A model generated the notes under the pieces. That model was given only the letters and a program-made list of their open reading frames with translations. It ran no database searches and was not told the DNA's origin. From Microbacterium sp. 70-16 (lineage in GTDB: Bacteria; Actinomycetota; Actinomycetes; Actinomycetales; Microbacteriaceae): 32,689 nucleotides of DNA. The stretch is from positions 1 through 32,689 of the forward strand of contig NZ_MKTQ01000027.1 of the NCBI RefSeq assembly GCF_001898315.1, read 5' to 3'. Within the stretch, counting starts at the first letter, position 1; each line of letters opens with the position of its first letter. This document shows, piece by piece, positions 25,139-32,689 of this stretch. The translations under genes and the position numbers were made by a program.

Positions 25139-25422
25139 CGAAGTTCCTCGCGGTGTGCAGCACCGGACTAGGTAGCAGCTTCATGGTCCACATGAACATC
25201 GAGAAGGTCCTCAAGGAGCTCGGAATCTCGGGCATCGAGGTCGATCACGCCGACCTCGGATCCGTGTCACCGAGTTCAGCCGACGCCGTCTTCGTCGGCA
25301 GCGACCTCGCCGAGGCCGCCGCAGGGCTCGGGGACGTCGTCGTCCTCACAAACATCATCGACATCAACGAACTCCGTGCCAAGGTCAGCGACGCTGCCGC
25401 CCGACACGGCCACACCGCCTAG
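25135..25422 (+). CDS. PTS sugar transporter subunit IIB (ascorbate/lactose-cellobiose superfamily)
   Basis: A 95-residue cytosolic phosphocarrier. The phosphorylated cysteine is Cys8 in the loop VCSTGLGSSFM, typical of UlaB/SgaB proteins, which have C-x-x-G-x-G-S-S. The rest is an alternating alpha/beta fold ending in a helix. The ATG has AGGAG 8 nt upstream and overlaps the IIA stop. It should take phosphate from IIA and give it to the sugar bound in IIC. Confidence 0.93.
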   Translation: MTKFLAVCSTGLGSSFMVHMNIEKVLKELGISGIEVDHADLGSVSPSSADAVFVGSDLAEAAAGLGDVVVLTNIIDINELRAKVSDAAARHGHTA

Positions 25423-25455
25423 TCCTCAGGGCGAAGGTACTGAAAGGAAACCATC

Positions 25456-26916
25456 ATGGATGCTGTCATCGATGTCCTCCTGGACATCTTCACCAAACCT
25501 GCGGTCATCGTCGCCCTCATCGCGCTGATCGGGCTCGCAGCGCAGAGCAAGTCGTTCAGTGACGTGCTCAAGGGCACCGTTCGCACACTCGTCGGCTTCC
25601 TCGTGCTCGCCGCCGGCGCTGGGGTCGTCGTCACCGCACTGAACCCCTTCGGCGAGATGTTCCAGCACGCGTTCAACGTGCAGGGCGTCGTCCCCAACAA
25701 CGAGGCCATCGTCGCGCAGGTACTCCTGGATTACGGTTCCGCGGCCGCGCTGATCTTCTTCTTCGGGATGATCGTGAACATTGCCCTCGCGGCGACCACA
25801 CGCTTCAAGTACATCTATCTCTCGGGGCACGTCGCGTTCTACATCGCCGCGATGTTCGCCGTCATCCTCGGTGTCGCCGGATTCGCACCGTGGGCCGTCG
25901 TCCTGTGGGGCTCGATCGCACAGGGCGTATACATGGTGGTCTCCCCCGCCCTCGTCCAGCCGTTCATGCGGCGCGTGACCGGCACCGACGACGTCGCCCT
26001 CGGCCACACCGGCGGAGCGGGAATCGCTCTCAGCGGCCTCGTCGCGCTGATTACGCGTGGCAAGGGCACGTCCAAGTCCACCGAGGAGATGAACTTCCCC
26101 AAGGGTCTCGGATTCCTTCGCGATACGACCGTAATCGTCGCGCTGTCCATGGCGGTGATCTACGTGATCGTCGGTCTGTTCGCGGGAGCACCGTACATCG
26201 AGAACGAACTGTCGAACGGTGACAACTTCATTGTCTATCTGCTGCTGCTTGCCGCGAATTTCTCGGCCGGCGTCTTCATCATCCTCGCCGGCGTGCGTGT
26301 CGTGCTTGCCGAGATCGTCCCGGCCTTCAAGGGCATCTCGGAGAAGCTCGTGAAGAACGCTAAGCCCGCACTCGACGTGCCGATCGTTTTCACCTTCGCG
26401 CCGAACGCCGTCCTCATCGGCTTCCTCGCGAGCTTTGTCGGCGGCATCGTCAGCATGGCGGCGATGGTCGCAATGGGAACGGCCGTCATCATTCCGGGCG
26501 TGGTCGCACACTTCATGACCGGCGCGGCATCTGGCGTCATCGGCAACGCCGCGGGCGGACGCCGGGGCGCTATGCTCGGCGCGTTCGCGAACGGCGTCGC
26601 AATCAGCTTCCTGCCGCTGTTCCTCCTGCCCGTCCTCGGAAATGTCGGGCTCGCCAACGCCACATTCTCGGATGCCGACTACGGCGTCTTCGGGCTCATC
26701 CTCGGCGGGCTGTCGGCCGCCGGTGGTCAGGTCGCCATCATCGTCGGGCTCATCGCCTCGGTGGCGGTGCTGTACGTGCTGACGTTCGTGCTCCGCGCCC
26801 GAGACAAGGCACTCGCCGCCGCCACGAACACGCCGGAGGCCCGTGAGGTCGAAGCCGACCTTACCGACGAAGCGGGGCGCGCGGCAACGCCGCCGGCGGT
26901 GACGCCGCGCCACTAA
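25456..26916 (+). CDS. PTS ascorbate-type transporter subunit IIC (UlaA family)
   Basis: A 486-residue integral membrane permease with about ten to eleven hydrophobic helices, the UlaA/SgaT type. The start region KPAVIVALIALIGLAAQSKS, the NPFGEMFQHAF segment, LGHTGGAGIAL and HFMTGAASGVIGNAAGGRRG are characteristic of this family. The acidic C-terminal tail (about 30 residues) is polar. GAAAGGA precedes the ATG. It completes a IIA-IIB-IIC set; the substrate need not be ascorbate, because no Ula catabolic enzymes are nearby. A terminator follows. Confidence 0.93.
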   Translation: MDAVIDVLLDIFTKPAVIVALIALIGLAAQSKSFSDVLKGTVRTLVGFLVLAAGAGVVVTALNPFGEMFQHAFNVQGVVPNNEAIVAQVLLDYGSAAALIFFFGMIVNIALAATTRFKYIYLSGHVAFYIAAMFAVILGVAGFAPWAVVLWGSIAQGVYMVVSPALVQPFMRRVTGTDDVALGHTGGAGIALSGLVALITRGKGTSKSTEEMNFPKGLGFLRDTTVIVALSMAVIYVIVGLFAGAPYIENELSNGDNFIVYLLLLAANFSAGVFIILAGVRVVLAEIVPAFKGISEKLVKNAKPALDVPIVFTFAPNAVLIGFLASFVGGIVSMAAMVAMGTAVIIPGVVAHFMTGAASGVIGNAAGGRRGAMLGAFANGVAISFLPLFLLPVLGNVGLANATFSDADYGVFGLILGGLSAAGGQVAIIVGLIASVAVLYVLTFVLRARDKALAAATNTPEAREVEADLTDEAGRAATPPAVTPRH

Positions 26917-26930
26917 GACGCGCGAAGTCG

Positions 26931-26963
26931 GGAGGGGGAGGAACCATCGGCTCCTCCCCCTCC
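26931..26963 (+). terminator. terminator of the PTS operon
   Basis: A perfect 12-bp stem GGAGGGGGAGGA / TCCTCCCCCTCC with a 9-nt loop, starting 15 bp after the IIC stop and followed by TTCGTGT. Strong G/C stem with only a short T-rich tail. Confidence 0.85.
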
Positions 26964-27631
26964 TTCGTGTCCGAGTCCTGATGCTCTTGCCAGCTCCGCG
27001 CCTTGTTCCGGCACTCCTCCGGCGGACTCACCCCTTCCCGCGAGGGTTGGTTACCCGCCTCCTCGATAGGTTGGCAGTGTCCACCGGCTGTGTAGCAAGC
27101 GCGATTCCCGCAGATGCGCGGGCATTTCTATCTGTGCGAGTCGCGGCTGAGCAAGGCACATCTCCGCAGCAACTGAGGCAGAGGCTGGTACTGCAGTCGG
27201 TCTGGGAGACCTCAGGACCCACCACCTTCCACGACGGGCTTGACGTTCAGCCAGGGCCTCAGCGATCGATGGTGCTGACGACATCTTTGTAGGCTGCACC
27301 GCTGCGAACGCACCGCCGAACCGTGCCCCGGAACAAACGGGACGAGAGCAAGCGCCTCCAGCCTCGAAGAGATCGCGCCTCGCACGGCAGACAACGCTGA
27401 GGGACGACAACCAAGCATGATCAGTCTGACGACGCCGTGTGAGACGCACGCCCACGATGTAAACGACCGGTAGAACGCGAGTCACGCCGAGTCATCGGCG
27501 GCACGCCTCGTCGACGCTCGGCGGGGTTGATGGGCGTCGATAGGATTGGCGAGCAACCCGAGGATGGTGGTGTTGTCTCATGCAGGGATTCGCCTTCCCC
27601 TGGGACAGTGGGCATGAGAGCGGGGATTGTC
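26964..27631. other. long intergenic stretch without a convincing gene
   Basis: About 670 bp. Short open frames on both strands have mixed third-position composition and no recognisable domains or ribosome binding sites, so I call none. TAGGAT at 27541-27546 is a plausible -10 for the methyltransferase gene, giving a leader of about 80 nt. The stretch may hold remnants of a lost gene. Confidence 0.5.
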
Positions 27632-30289
27632 ATGGCGAGACTCAATCTCAAGGCCGTCGAGGAGCGCGTCGCGCCCCTGGCTGGTCGCGAGAGCTACGAC
27701 CGCGAGTTCATCTTCGACCTGCTCCTTGCGTACGGGAAGCCGCAGAGCAGCGTCACGCGGCTCCGCACCGGCGATCTCAACGTCGCTGCCGACCCCGCGA
27801 CCGAGGTCGCGCAGAAGAAGGTTGTCTACTTCAAGGAGACCACCGGCGACCCACTCGAGGCGCTCGAGGCGCTGAAGACCTCGTCCGATGTAGTGCGCTT
27901 CAGCACGCGCTTCGTGATCGTCACCGACTACGGCGAGCTGGTCGCGCACGACACTCAGACCGGCGACACGATCGGCTTCCCGATCCGCGACATCAACCAG
28001 CACTTCACGTTCTTCCTCCCCTGGGCTGGCATGGAGAAGGCCCAGTACGTCGCCGAAGCGCACGCCGACGTCAAAGCCGCTGAGCGTATGGGCAAGCTAT
28101 TTGACGAACTGCTCCACGCCAACCCTGGCCTGCTGGAGGAGCCGCACGGACGACACGCGCTGAACCTCTTCTTCACGCGTCTGCTGTTCTGCTTCTTCGC
28201 CGAGGACACCGGGATCTTCGCGGAGAACCAGTTCACCAAAGCCGTTGGATCGCACACGCTGGCTGACGGTTCCGACACCAATGAGTTCCTTGCCGACTTG
28301 TTCTTGGCGCTCGACACGGAGGGCACTGCAGGCAAGCCGAACCACCTTGCGGCATTCCCCTACGTCAACGGGCGGCTCTTCCGAACGGACAGCCGGTTCG
28401 TCGTGCCTCAGTTCACGAAGGTCGCCCGCGATGAACTGATCAACGCTGGCAAGCTCATCTGGCGCGAGATCAACCCCGACATCTTCGGCTCGATGTTCCA
28501 GGCGATCGTCACCCCCGGAAAGCGCAGTGACCTCGGCCAGCACTACACCTCGGTGCCGAACATTCTGAAGACGATCGAGCCGCTGTTCCTCGATGCGCTC
28601 AAAGACGAACTGGATGCCAGCCACGACTCGGTGAAGAAGCTCGAAGCCCTCCTGGAGCGCATCAGCGCGATCAAGGTCTTCGACCCAGCATGTGGCTCGG
28701 GGAACTTCCTCGTCATCGCGTACAAGGAGCTGCGCCGACTCGAGCACGCGATCCTCGACCGCCTCACCGAGCTGGACGAGAGGCGCCGCGTGCTGTTCGC
28801 GGATTCGAAGATCAACATTGAGAACTTCTTCGGCATCGAGATCGACGACTTCGCCGTCGAGGTCGCGATCCTGTCGCTGTGGATCGCCAAGCACCAGATG
28901 AACTCTGAGTTCAAGGACAAGTTCGGCGTCTTAATCCCGCTGATCCCACTGAAGGAAACCGGCCAAGTCAAGCAGGGCAACGCGACGCGCGACGACTGGG
29001 ACGAGGTTTGCCCGAACGACGGCGGTGAGATCTACCTAATTGGCAATCCGCCGTATAAGGGCGGCAAGTCGCAGGGCAAGGAGATGAAGGCTGACTACCC
29101 CTTCGTGTTCGGGACCCGACCCTATTCGAAGGACCTCGACTACATCGCGCTATGGTTCATCAAAGGTGCTGACTACATCGAAGGAACGCGCGCGGAGCTG
29201 GCATTCGTCACAACTAACTCGGTTGCCCAGGGCGAGCATGTTGGCTTGATGTTCCCGATGATCTTCGCCAAGGGCCTCGAAATCGGGTACGCGTACACGT
29301 CCTTCAAGTGGGAGAACAACGCCAAACACAATGCTGGCGTCACGGTTGCGGTGATCAACCTCCGCGCTGCGCGGCCAGGGCAGAAGTTCATCTTCACAGA
29401 CGGACTGCAGATCGAAGCGAAAAACATCAACGGGTACCTGGCTGATGCTTCCTCGGTATTCATCTATCGCCGGGCAGGAGTGCTCAGTCCCTCTCTACCT
29501 CGCATGGTCCTCGGGTCAATGCCAAAGGATGGCGGGCACCTAATCCTCGACGCGGCAGAGCGCGACCATTCGCTCGAGGCGGACCCTGAGTCGGACAAGT
29601 ACCTCAAGCAGTACGTCGGATCAGCCGAGTTCATCAACGACATCCAGCGGTTCTGCGTCTGGGTCTCAGACGCAGAACTGAACTCGGCGAGACAGGTCGG
29701 ACCGATCGCGACTCGACTCGATGCGGTAAGCGAGTGGCGAGCAGGTCGCGATGAAGCCGGAGTCCGTGCATTCGCTTCGTTCCCCAACCGGTTTAAGCAG
29801 GTTGCGTACAAGGCAACCGAATCGATCATCGTGCCGCGGGTGTCTTCGGCGCGCCGCAAATATGTACCGATCGGCTATCTCGGAGAGAACGCAGTGATCT
29901 CCGATGCCGCTAACGCCGTTTACGACGCGGAACCGTGGATCTTCGCGCTCCTCACGTCTCAGATTCACATCGCGTGGCTCGCAGCAGTCGGCGGCCGAAT
30001 GAAGACGGACTACCGCTACGGCGCTTACATCGTCTACAACAACTTCCCAGTCCCGCCGCTGTCGGATGCGGTGAAGGAACAGCTAACGATCGCAGCGTTC
30101 CGCATCCTGGATGTGCGCGAGTACCACTGCGAGCGAACGCTCGCCGAGCTCTACGACCCGGACAAGATGCCCGACGACCTGCGCGAGGCGCACGCCGCGG
30201 TCGACGCGCTGGTCGACTCGATCTACTCCAAGCCCCGTCGGTTCCGCACTGCGGATCGCGCCCGGATTCACCGCCACCACGGTCGATGA
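27632..30289 (+). CDS. MmeI-like (type IIL) DNA adenine methyltransferase / restriction-modification protein
   Basis: An 885-residue single-chain protein with the domain order of MmeI: N-terminal domain (1-165), helical spacer (about 175-330, with NLFFTRLLFCFFAEDTGIF), N6-adenine methyltransferase (motif I FDPACGSGNF at about 350, catalytic NPPY at 472-475), target-recognition region (about 600-830) and C-terminal helices. It modifies adenine in a specific DNA sequence; MmeI relatives also cut. Where MmeI has its ExK nuclease strand this protein reads VVYFKE, and I see no D-ExK set, so cleavage may be lost. The ATG at 27632 was chosen because it opens the conserved MARLNLKAVEERV; ATG 27614 and 27527 are alternatives. 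The C-terminus ends abruptly in HRHHGR. Confidence 0.88.
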   Translation: MARLNLKAVEERVAPLAGRESYDREFIFDLLLAYGKPQSSVTRLRTGDLNVAADPATEVAQKKVVYFKETTGDPLEALEALKTSSDVVRFSTRFVIVTDYGELVAHDTQTGDTIGFPIRDINQHFTFFLPWAGMEKAQYVAEAHADVKAAERMGKLFDELLHANPGLLEEPHGRHALNLFFTRLLFCFFAEDTGIFAENQFTKAVGSHTLADGSDTNEFLADLFLALDTEGTAGKPNHLAAFPYVNGRLFRTDSRFVVPQFTKVARDELINAGKLIWREINPDIFGSMFQAIVTPGKRSDLGQHYTSVPNILKTIEPLFLDALKDELDASHDSVKKLEALLERISAIKVFDPACGSGNFLVIAYKELRRLEHAILDRLTELDERRRVLFADSKINIENFFGIEIDDFAVEVAILSLWIAKHQMNSEFKDKFGVLIPLIPLKETGQVKQGNATRDDWDEVCPNDGGEIYLIGNPPYKGGKSQGKEMKADYPFVFGTRPYSKDLDYIALWFIKGADYIEGTRAELAFVTTNSVAQGEHVGLMFPMIFAKGLEIGYAYTSFKWENNAKHNAGVTVAVINLRAARPGQKFIFTDGLQIEAKNINGYLADASSVFIYRRAGVLSPSLPRMVLGSMPKDGGHLILDAAERDHSLEADPESDKYLKQYVGSAEFINDIQRFCVWVSDAELNSARQVGPIATRLDAVSEWRAGRDEAGVRAFASFPNRFKQVAYKATESIIVPRVSSARRKYVPIGYLGENAVISDAANAVYDAEPWIFALLTSQIHIAWLAAVGGRMKTDYRYGAYIVYNNFPVPPLSDAVKEQLTIAAFRILDVREYHCERTLAELYDPDKMPDDLREAHAAVDALVDSIYSKPRRFRTADRARIHRHHGR

Positions 30290-30320
30290 CGATGCCGGCA
30301 TCGAAACGACGCTCGAAGCC

Positions 30321-30752
30321 GTGTACGACGCCGACGAGGGCCGCTACATCGTTTCGACCATCGTCAACCGCGGCATCCGCAAAGGATTCGACGAGATCGC
30401 GATCCGGCACACCGCGCCGCAAGCGATCCTGCAAGCAGCCATCCCGCACTGCGTCTCTGTCCGCCTCGAGCACGGCTGGTTCACCGTCGCGGAGCTGTCC
30501 GCCACCGAGGGGCGCATCATCCCCGAATGGCTGGCTGCCGAAGTCGTCAAGCGTGGGTCGAAGACGGACCGCATGGAAGTCATCCAGATCCTCTACGGCG
30601 CCTCCGCCCTCGCCGGGCTCCCCCCGACGAAGTTCGTGCAGGTCGAACTCGGCGTACCCCACCGCACCGCAAGTGACTGGATCGGCAAAGCTCGATCCGC
30701 GGGCTATCTCAAAGGCATGAGCTACACCGCCGGCCGACAGGCGGATGACTGA
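30321..30752 (+). CDS. hypothetical protein with C-terminal HTH-like segment (5' end disturbed)
   Basis: At least 143 residues. The end PPTKFVQVELGVPHRTASDW, then IGKARSAGYL, reads as a helix-turn-helix. Similar small proteins sit beside xis-int modules in actinobacterial elements, from memory and not checked. The first usable in-frame start is GTG 30321, but coding-like sequence in this frame extends back to about 30237. The ATG at 30286, which overlaps the methyltransferase stop (ATGA) and would be the natural start, is one frame off: it gives MTMPA, and one extra base near 30299 would join it to IETTLEAVYDADEGRY. A frameshift or alternative start is likely. Role unknown, possibly regulatory. 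Confidence 0.6.
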   Translation: MYDADEGRYIVSTIVNRGIRKGFDEIAIRHTAPQAILQAAIPHCVSVRLEHGWFTVAELSATEGRIIPEWLAAEVVKRGSKTDRMEVIQILYGASALAGLPPTKFVQVELGVPHRTASDWIGKARSAGYLKGMSYTAGRQADD

Positions 30753-30866
30753 CGCGCGCCATGCCTCCTCCGTCTCACTGAACCTGCGCTCTCTCTGCGC
30801 CGACCTTCGCCCTCAGCAGTCACCGCGGGATCTCTTCCCGCGTTCTCTGATCGTGAGGAGTCCGCA

Positions 30867-31100
30867 ATGACGCTCGAAGCAAACCCGCTGCCCGACGTGC
30901 TGGACTTCACCGGCCGATCCGCCTATCTCGACCGCCGCGAAGCTGCTGCCTACTGCCGCGTGCCGATGTCGACGTTCGATTCGCTGCGGCGGCGCAACCA
31001 GGTCCCCCACCCCGATGCGGAGATGGGGAAGCACATGCTCTGGAAGCGCACCACGCTTGAAGACTTCCTCGAGGCTGGCGGAACCCGAAATGCCCATTGA
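30867..31100 (+). CDS. excisionase-like helix-turn-helix protein
   Basis: A 77-residue DNA-binding protein. YLDRREAAAYCRVPMSTFDS is a MerR/HTH_17-type helix-turn-helix and HMLWKRTTLEDFLEAG the wing with the usual W/F pattern of excisionases. The ATG follows GAGGAG by about 6 nt. It overlaps the integrase start by 11 bp, a typical xis-int arrangement. Probably controls excision directionality; a plain regulator is also possible. Confidence 0.82.
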   Translation: MTLEANPLPDVLDFTGRSAYLDRREAAAYCRVPMSTFDSLRRRNQVPHPDAEMGKHMLWKRTTLEDFLEAGGTRNAH

Positions 31101-32235
31101 TCCGGAGACATCTCGCCTCGACCCGAGGACGCGACGGTCGCTCCCCGACGGTATCCGCTACCGCGCAGACCGCGGAGGGAAATACCAAGTCCGCGTGTGG
31201 GGAGTGGGCCGGGACGGCGAGTGGAGGGAGCGAACGACTCTCGTCGGCACCCTGAAGGAAGCAAAGGCGCTGCGCGCTGACCAGTCAGCGAAGCAATTTC
31301 CCGAAGGCTCAATGAAACTCGACGATTGGCACACGCGGTACTGGCCAATCATTCGAGACAGCGTCCGGCCGTCGACCGTCCGTGCGTATGAACGCGGGTG
31401 GCGGCTCCGCGTGCAGCCGTGGCTTGGGCACCGAAAGCTCGAGTCGATCACGGCAGGGGACGTCGAACAGGCACTCAGCGAGTGGGACGGAAGCGCCTCA
31501 ACGAAGATCGACGCGCTCGCGGTTCTGAGCAGGCTTCTGAAGGGCGCGGTGAGGGCTCGGATCATCCCGGCGAACCCAGCTCAGCTCGCGCGCCGCCCCG
31601 TTCCGGAGCCGCAGCTCAACTTGCGCTCGCGAGCGCTGACCGCTGCGGAGGTACCTGCCGTGCTCGCCGCGGTGCCGCCCGGACCTTACCGGAACTACTT
31701 GGCGGGGCTCATCTACACCGGCATGCGTGCCAACGAGGCCGCCGCCCTCCAAGTCGGCGACGTTGACGTCGCGTCCAGATCGATTCACGTGCACCGCAGC
31801 TTCAGCACGAATCTCGAAGGGAAGATCCAGGAGTACACGCCGAAGAGCCATAAGGAACGCGATGTGCCCATCCCCGCCGCACTGGTACCGCACCTGCTGG
31901 AGGCGATGGAGGGCAAAGCTCGTTCTGCACTCGTCTTTACCGGTCCGCGCGGGGGACGGATCAACGGATCAAACGTGCGACGAGCGGTCAAGTGGGATGC
32001 CATGAAAGAACTCCTCGACCGCGACGACTACCGGATCCACGACCTCAGGCACACGCTCGCAACGCTTCTGTTCGATGGCGGTGCATCCGCGAACGACGTT
32101 CAGGCGATCATGGGCCACTCCACACTTCAAATGACCGAGAGATACAGTCGGGCGAGATCAGACGCCGCTCGCCGCGGTGCCGAACGCCTGGACTCGCTGT
32201 TCGGCAGTCCGCCTGGCACATCACCGTCGCGGTAG
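31090..32235 (+). CDS. int: tyrosine-type site-specific integrase
   Basis: A 381-residue phage/island-type recombinase. Residues 20-60 form an arm-binding region (GIRYRADRGGKYQVRVWG), 65-150 the SAM-like core-binding domain, and 165-365 the catalytic domain. All catalytic residues are present: Arg213 in TGMRANEAA, a lysine in TPKSHKERDVPI, His317 and Arg320 in HDLRH, His343 in MGHS and the nucleophile Tyr352 in TERYSRA. It therefore looks active. The ATG at 31090 lies within the end of the excisionase gene. The attachment site would be expected just downstream, but I found no copy of the tRNA 3' ends there. Confidence 0.95.
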   Translation: MPIDPETSRLDPRTRRSLPDGIRYRADRGGKYQVRVWGVGRDGEWRERTTLVGTLKEAKALRADQSAKQFPEGSMKLDDWHTRYWPIIRDSVRPSTVRAYERGWRLRVQPWLGHRKLESITAGDVEQALSEWDGSASTKIDALAVLSRLLKGAVRARIIPANPAQLARRPVPEPQLNLRSRALTAAEVPAVLAAVPPGPYRNYLAGLIYTGMRANEAAALQVGDVDVASRSIHVHRSFSTNLEGKIQEYTPKSHKERDVPIPAALVPHLLEAMEGKARSALVFTGPRGGRINGSNVRRAVKWDAMKELLDRDDYRIHDLRHTLATLLFDGGASANDVQAIMGHSTLQMTERYSRARSDAARRGAERLDSLFGSPPGTSPSR

Positions 32236-32449
32236 GCACCGGCAGCGACATCGCCCCGTTTGCTTGCACGCGGACGGTTCGAGAAGACATCCTCCGGGTC
32301 GAGTCAGATGGAGCTGCGAGCCCGCGCCCGTCCCTCGCAGGAGCACGCAAGAGGATCCAAGCCGGTCAACGTGCATCCCGAGCAGGGGGGGCGCCGGTGC
32401 AGTGGATTCCTAACTTCGACTTCCCGCCACACCTTCGAGGCCGCGCGAC

Positions 32450-32461
32450 AGCGCTAGCGCT
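32450..32461. repeat. 12-bp perfect palindrome
   Basis: AGCGCTAGCGCT, downstream of int in non-coding DNA. Could be a binding site for integrase or excisionase or a chance feature of G/C-rich sequence. Confidence 0.5.
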
Positions 32462-32489
32462 AGGGCCGTTCGGCAGCGCGAGCCGCGGC

Positions 32490-32519
32490 TAACGCTGAAT
32501 CCGATCCGTGACAGCGTTA
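32490..32519. repeat. inverted repeat TAACGCTG / CAGCGTTA
   Basis: Perfect 8-bp arms (32490-32497 and 32512-32519) separated by 14 nt, followed by an A/T-rich stretch. A candidate terminator for int or a recombinase/regulator binding site. Confidence 0.5.
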
Positions 32520-32555
32520 TCAAATTCTGAATCGTCGGGTACTGGCGCATATTCG

Positions 32556-32609
32556 TTGACGTCCTGCGGTCTCTTCGGATACAGTCACCAATGCGGTGAC
32601 AACGTTGTC
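32556..32609 (+). promoter_or_regulatory. promoter with two palindromic operators at the right edge
   Basis: TTGACG (32556-32561), 18 nt, then TACAGT (32580-32585) form a plausible promoter. Overlapping the -10 is GTCACC-AATGC-GGTGAC (32584-32600), and immediately after it the perfect palindrome GACAACGTTGTC (32598-32609). This points to a repressed gene starting beyond the window. Confidence 0.5.
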
Positions 32610-32689
32610 GTGGGCCGCCCCCTTCATTCGGTCCGGTCGCTGTGCGAGTCGTCGGTTTCCAGTTGATGGGTGCATTGCCGAGCGTAGTC

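Noticed and set aside
25426..26913. 495-codon minus-strand open frame opposite the PTS IIC gene
   Set aside because: Asp/Glu/His/Arg-rich mirror of a hydrophobic membrane protein; IIC on the plus strand is clearly the real gene.
26981..27485. Open frames of 103 (plus) and 144 (minus) codons in the gap after the PTS operon
   Set aside because: No domains, no good ribosome binding sites and unconvincing composition on either strand.
31992..32492. 166-codon plus-strand open frame overlapping and following the end of int
   Set aside because: Out of frame with int, which has all catalytic residues. The part beyond int shows no protein-like pattern.

Overview
The window comes from a high-GC actinomycete, most likely a Microbacteriaceae member close to Microbacterium. 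The evidence is the ClpC-type Clp ATPase with two Clp_N repeats, the actinobacterial gene order tilS-hpt-ftsH-folE-folP-folB-folK-DUF3180-PH-PH-DUF2520-lysS, strong G/C at third codon positions, frequent GTG starts, many 4-bp ATGA/GTGA overlaps, and short palindromic repeats of the sort common in this family. The placement rests on recognised protein families and gene order, not on a database search.

Layout. 1-1277: N-terminal half of clpC (minus), with a candidate ClgR box upstream. 1.4-5.4 kb: a DUF2975 membrane protein coupled to a YozG-like HTH regulator behind a palindrome-rich promoter, a two-domain lipoprotein, a cardiolipin synthase-type phospholipase D protein and a small membrane protein. 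Three copies of a 63-bp palindromic repeat sit in the gaps here. 5.4-7.5 kb: a DUF4192 protein and a HicA/HicB-like pair, followed by a two-unit tandem repeat. 7.5-18.6 kb: a long minus-strand block read from tilS to lysS. It covers tRNA-Ile lysidine modification, purine salvage, membrane proteolysis (FtsH), four folate genes (folE, folP, folB, folK) and four membrane or Rossmann-fold proteins, mostly with overlapping start and stop codons. 18.6-21.4 kb: inorganic pyrophosphatase, a Tat-exported coiled-coil M23 peptidase, then a tRNA-Glu/Asp/Phe array closed by a strong terminator.

21.4-32.7 kb looks accessory. A transketolase diverges from a GntR/HutC regulator that is translationally linked to the IIA and IIB proteins of an ascorbate-type (Ula/Sga) PTS, followed by IIC. 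No ascorbate-6-phosphate lactonase, decarboxylase or epimerase is present, so the substrate is probably a sugar whose phosphate can feed transketolase almost directly. Next come about 0.7 kb without a convincing gene, an MmeI-like DNA adenine methyltransferase whose N-terminal nuclease motif appears lost, a small HTH-like gene with a disturbed 5' end, an excisionase-like protein and a complete tyrosine integrase. The last 450 bp hold no gene but carry several inverted repeats and a promoter-operator arrangement pointing out of the window. The tRNA array on one side and xis-int on the other suggest a genomic island of about 11 kb or more, but I could not find duplicated att sites inside the window.
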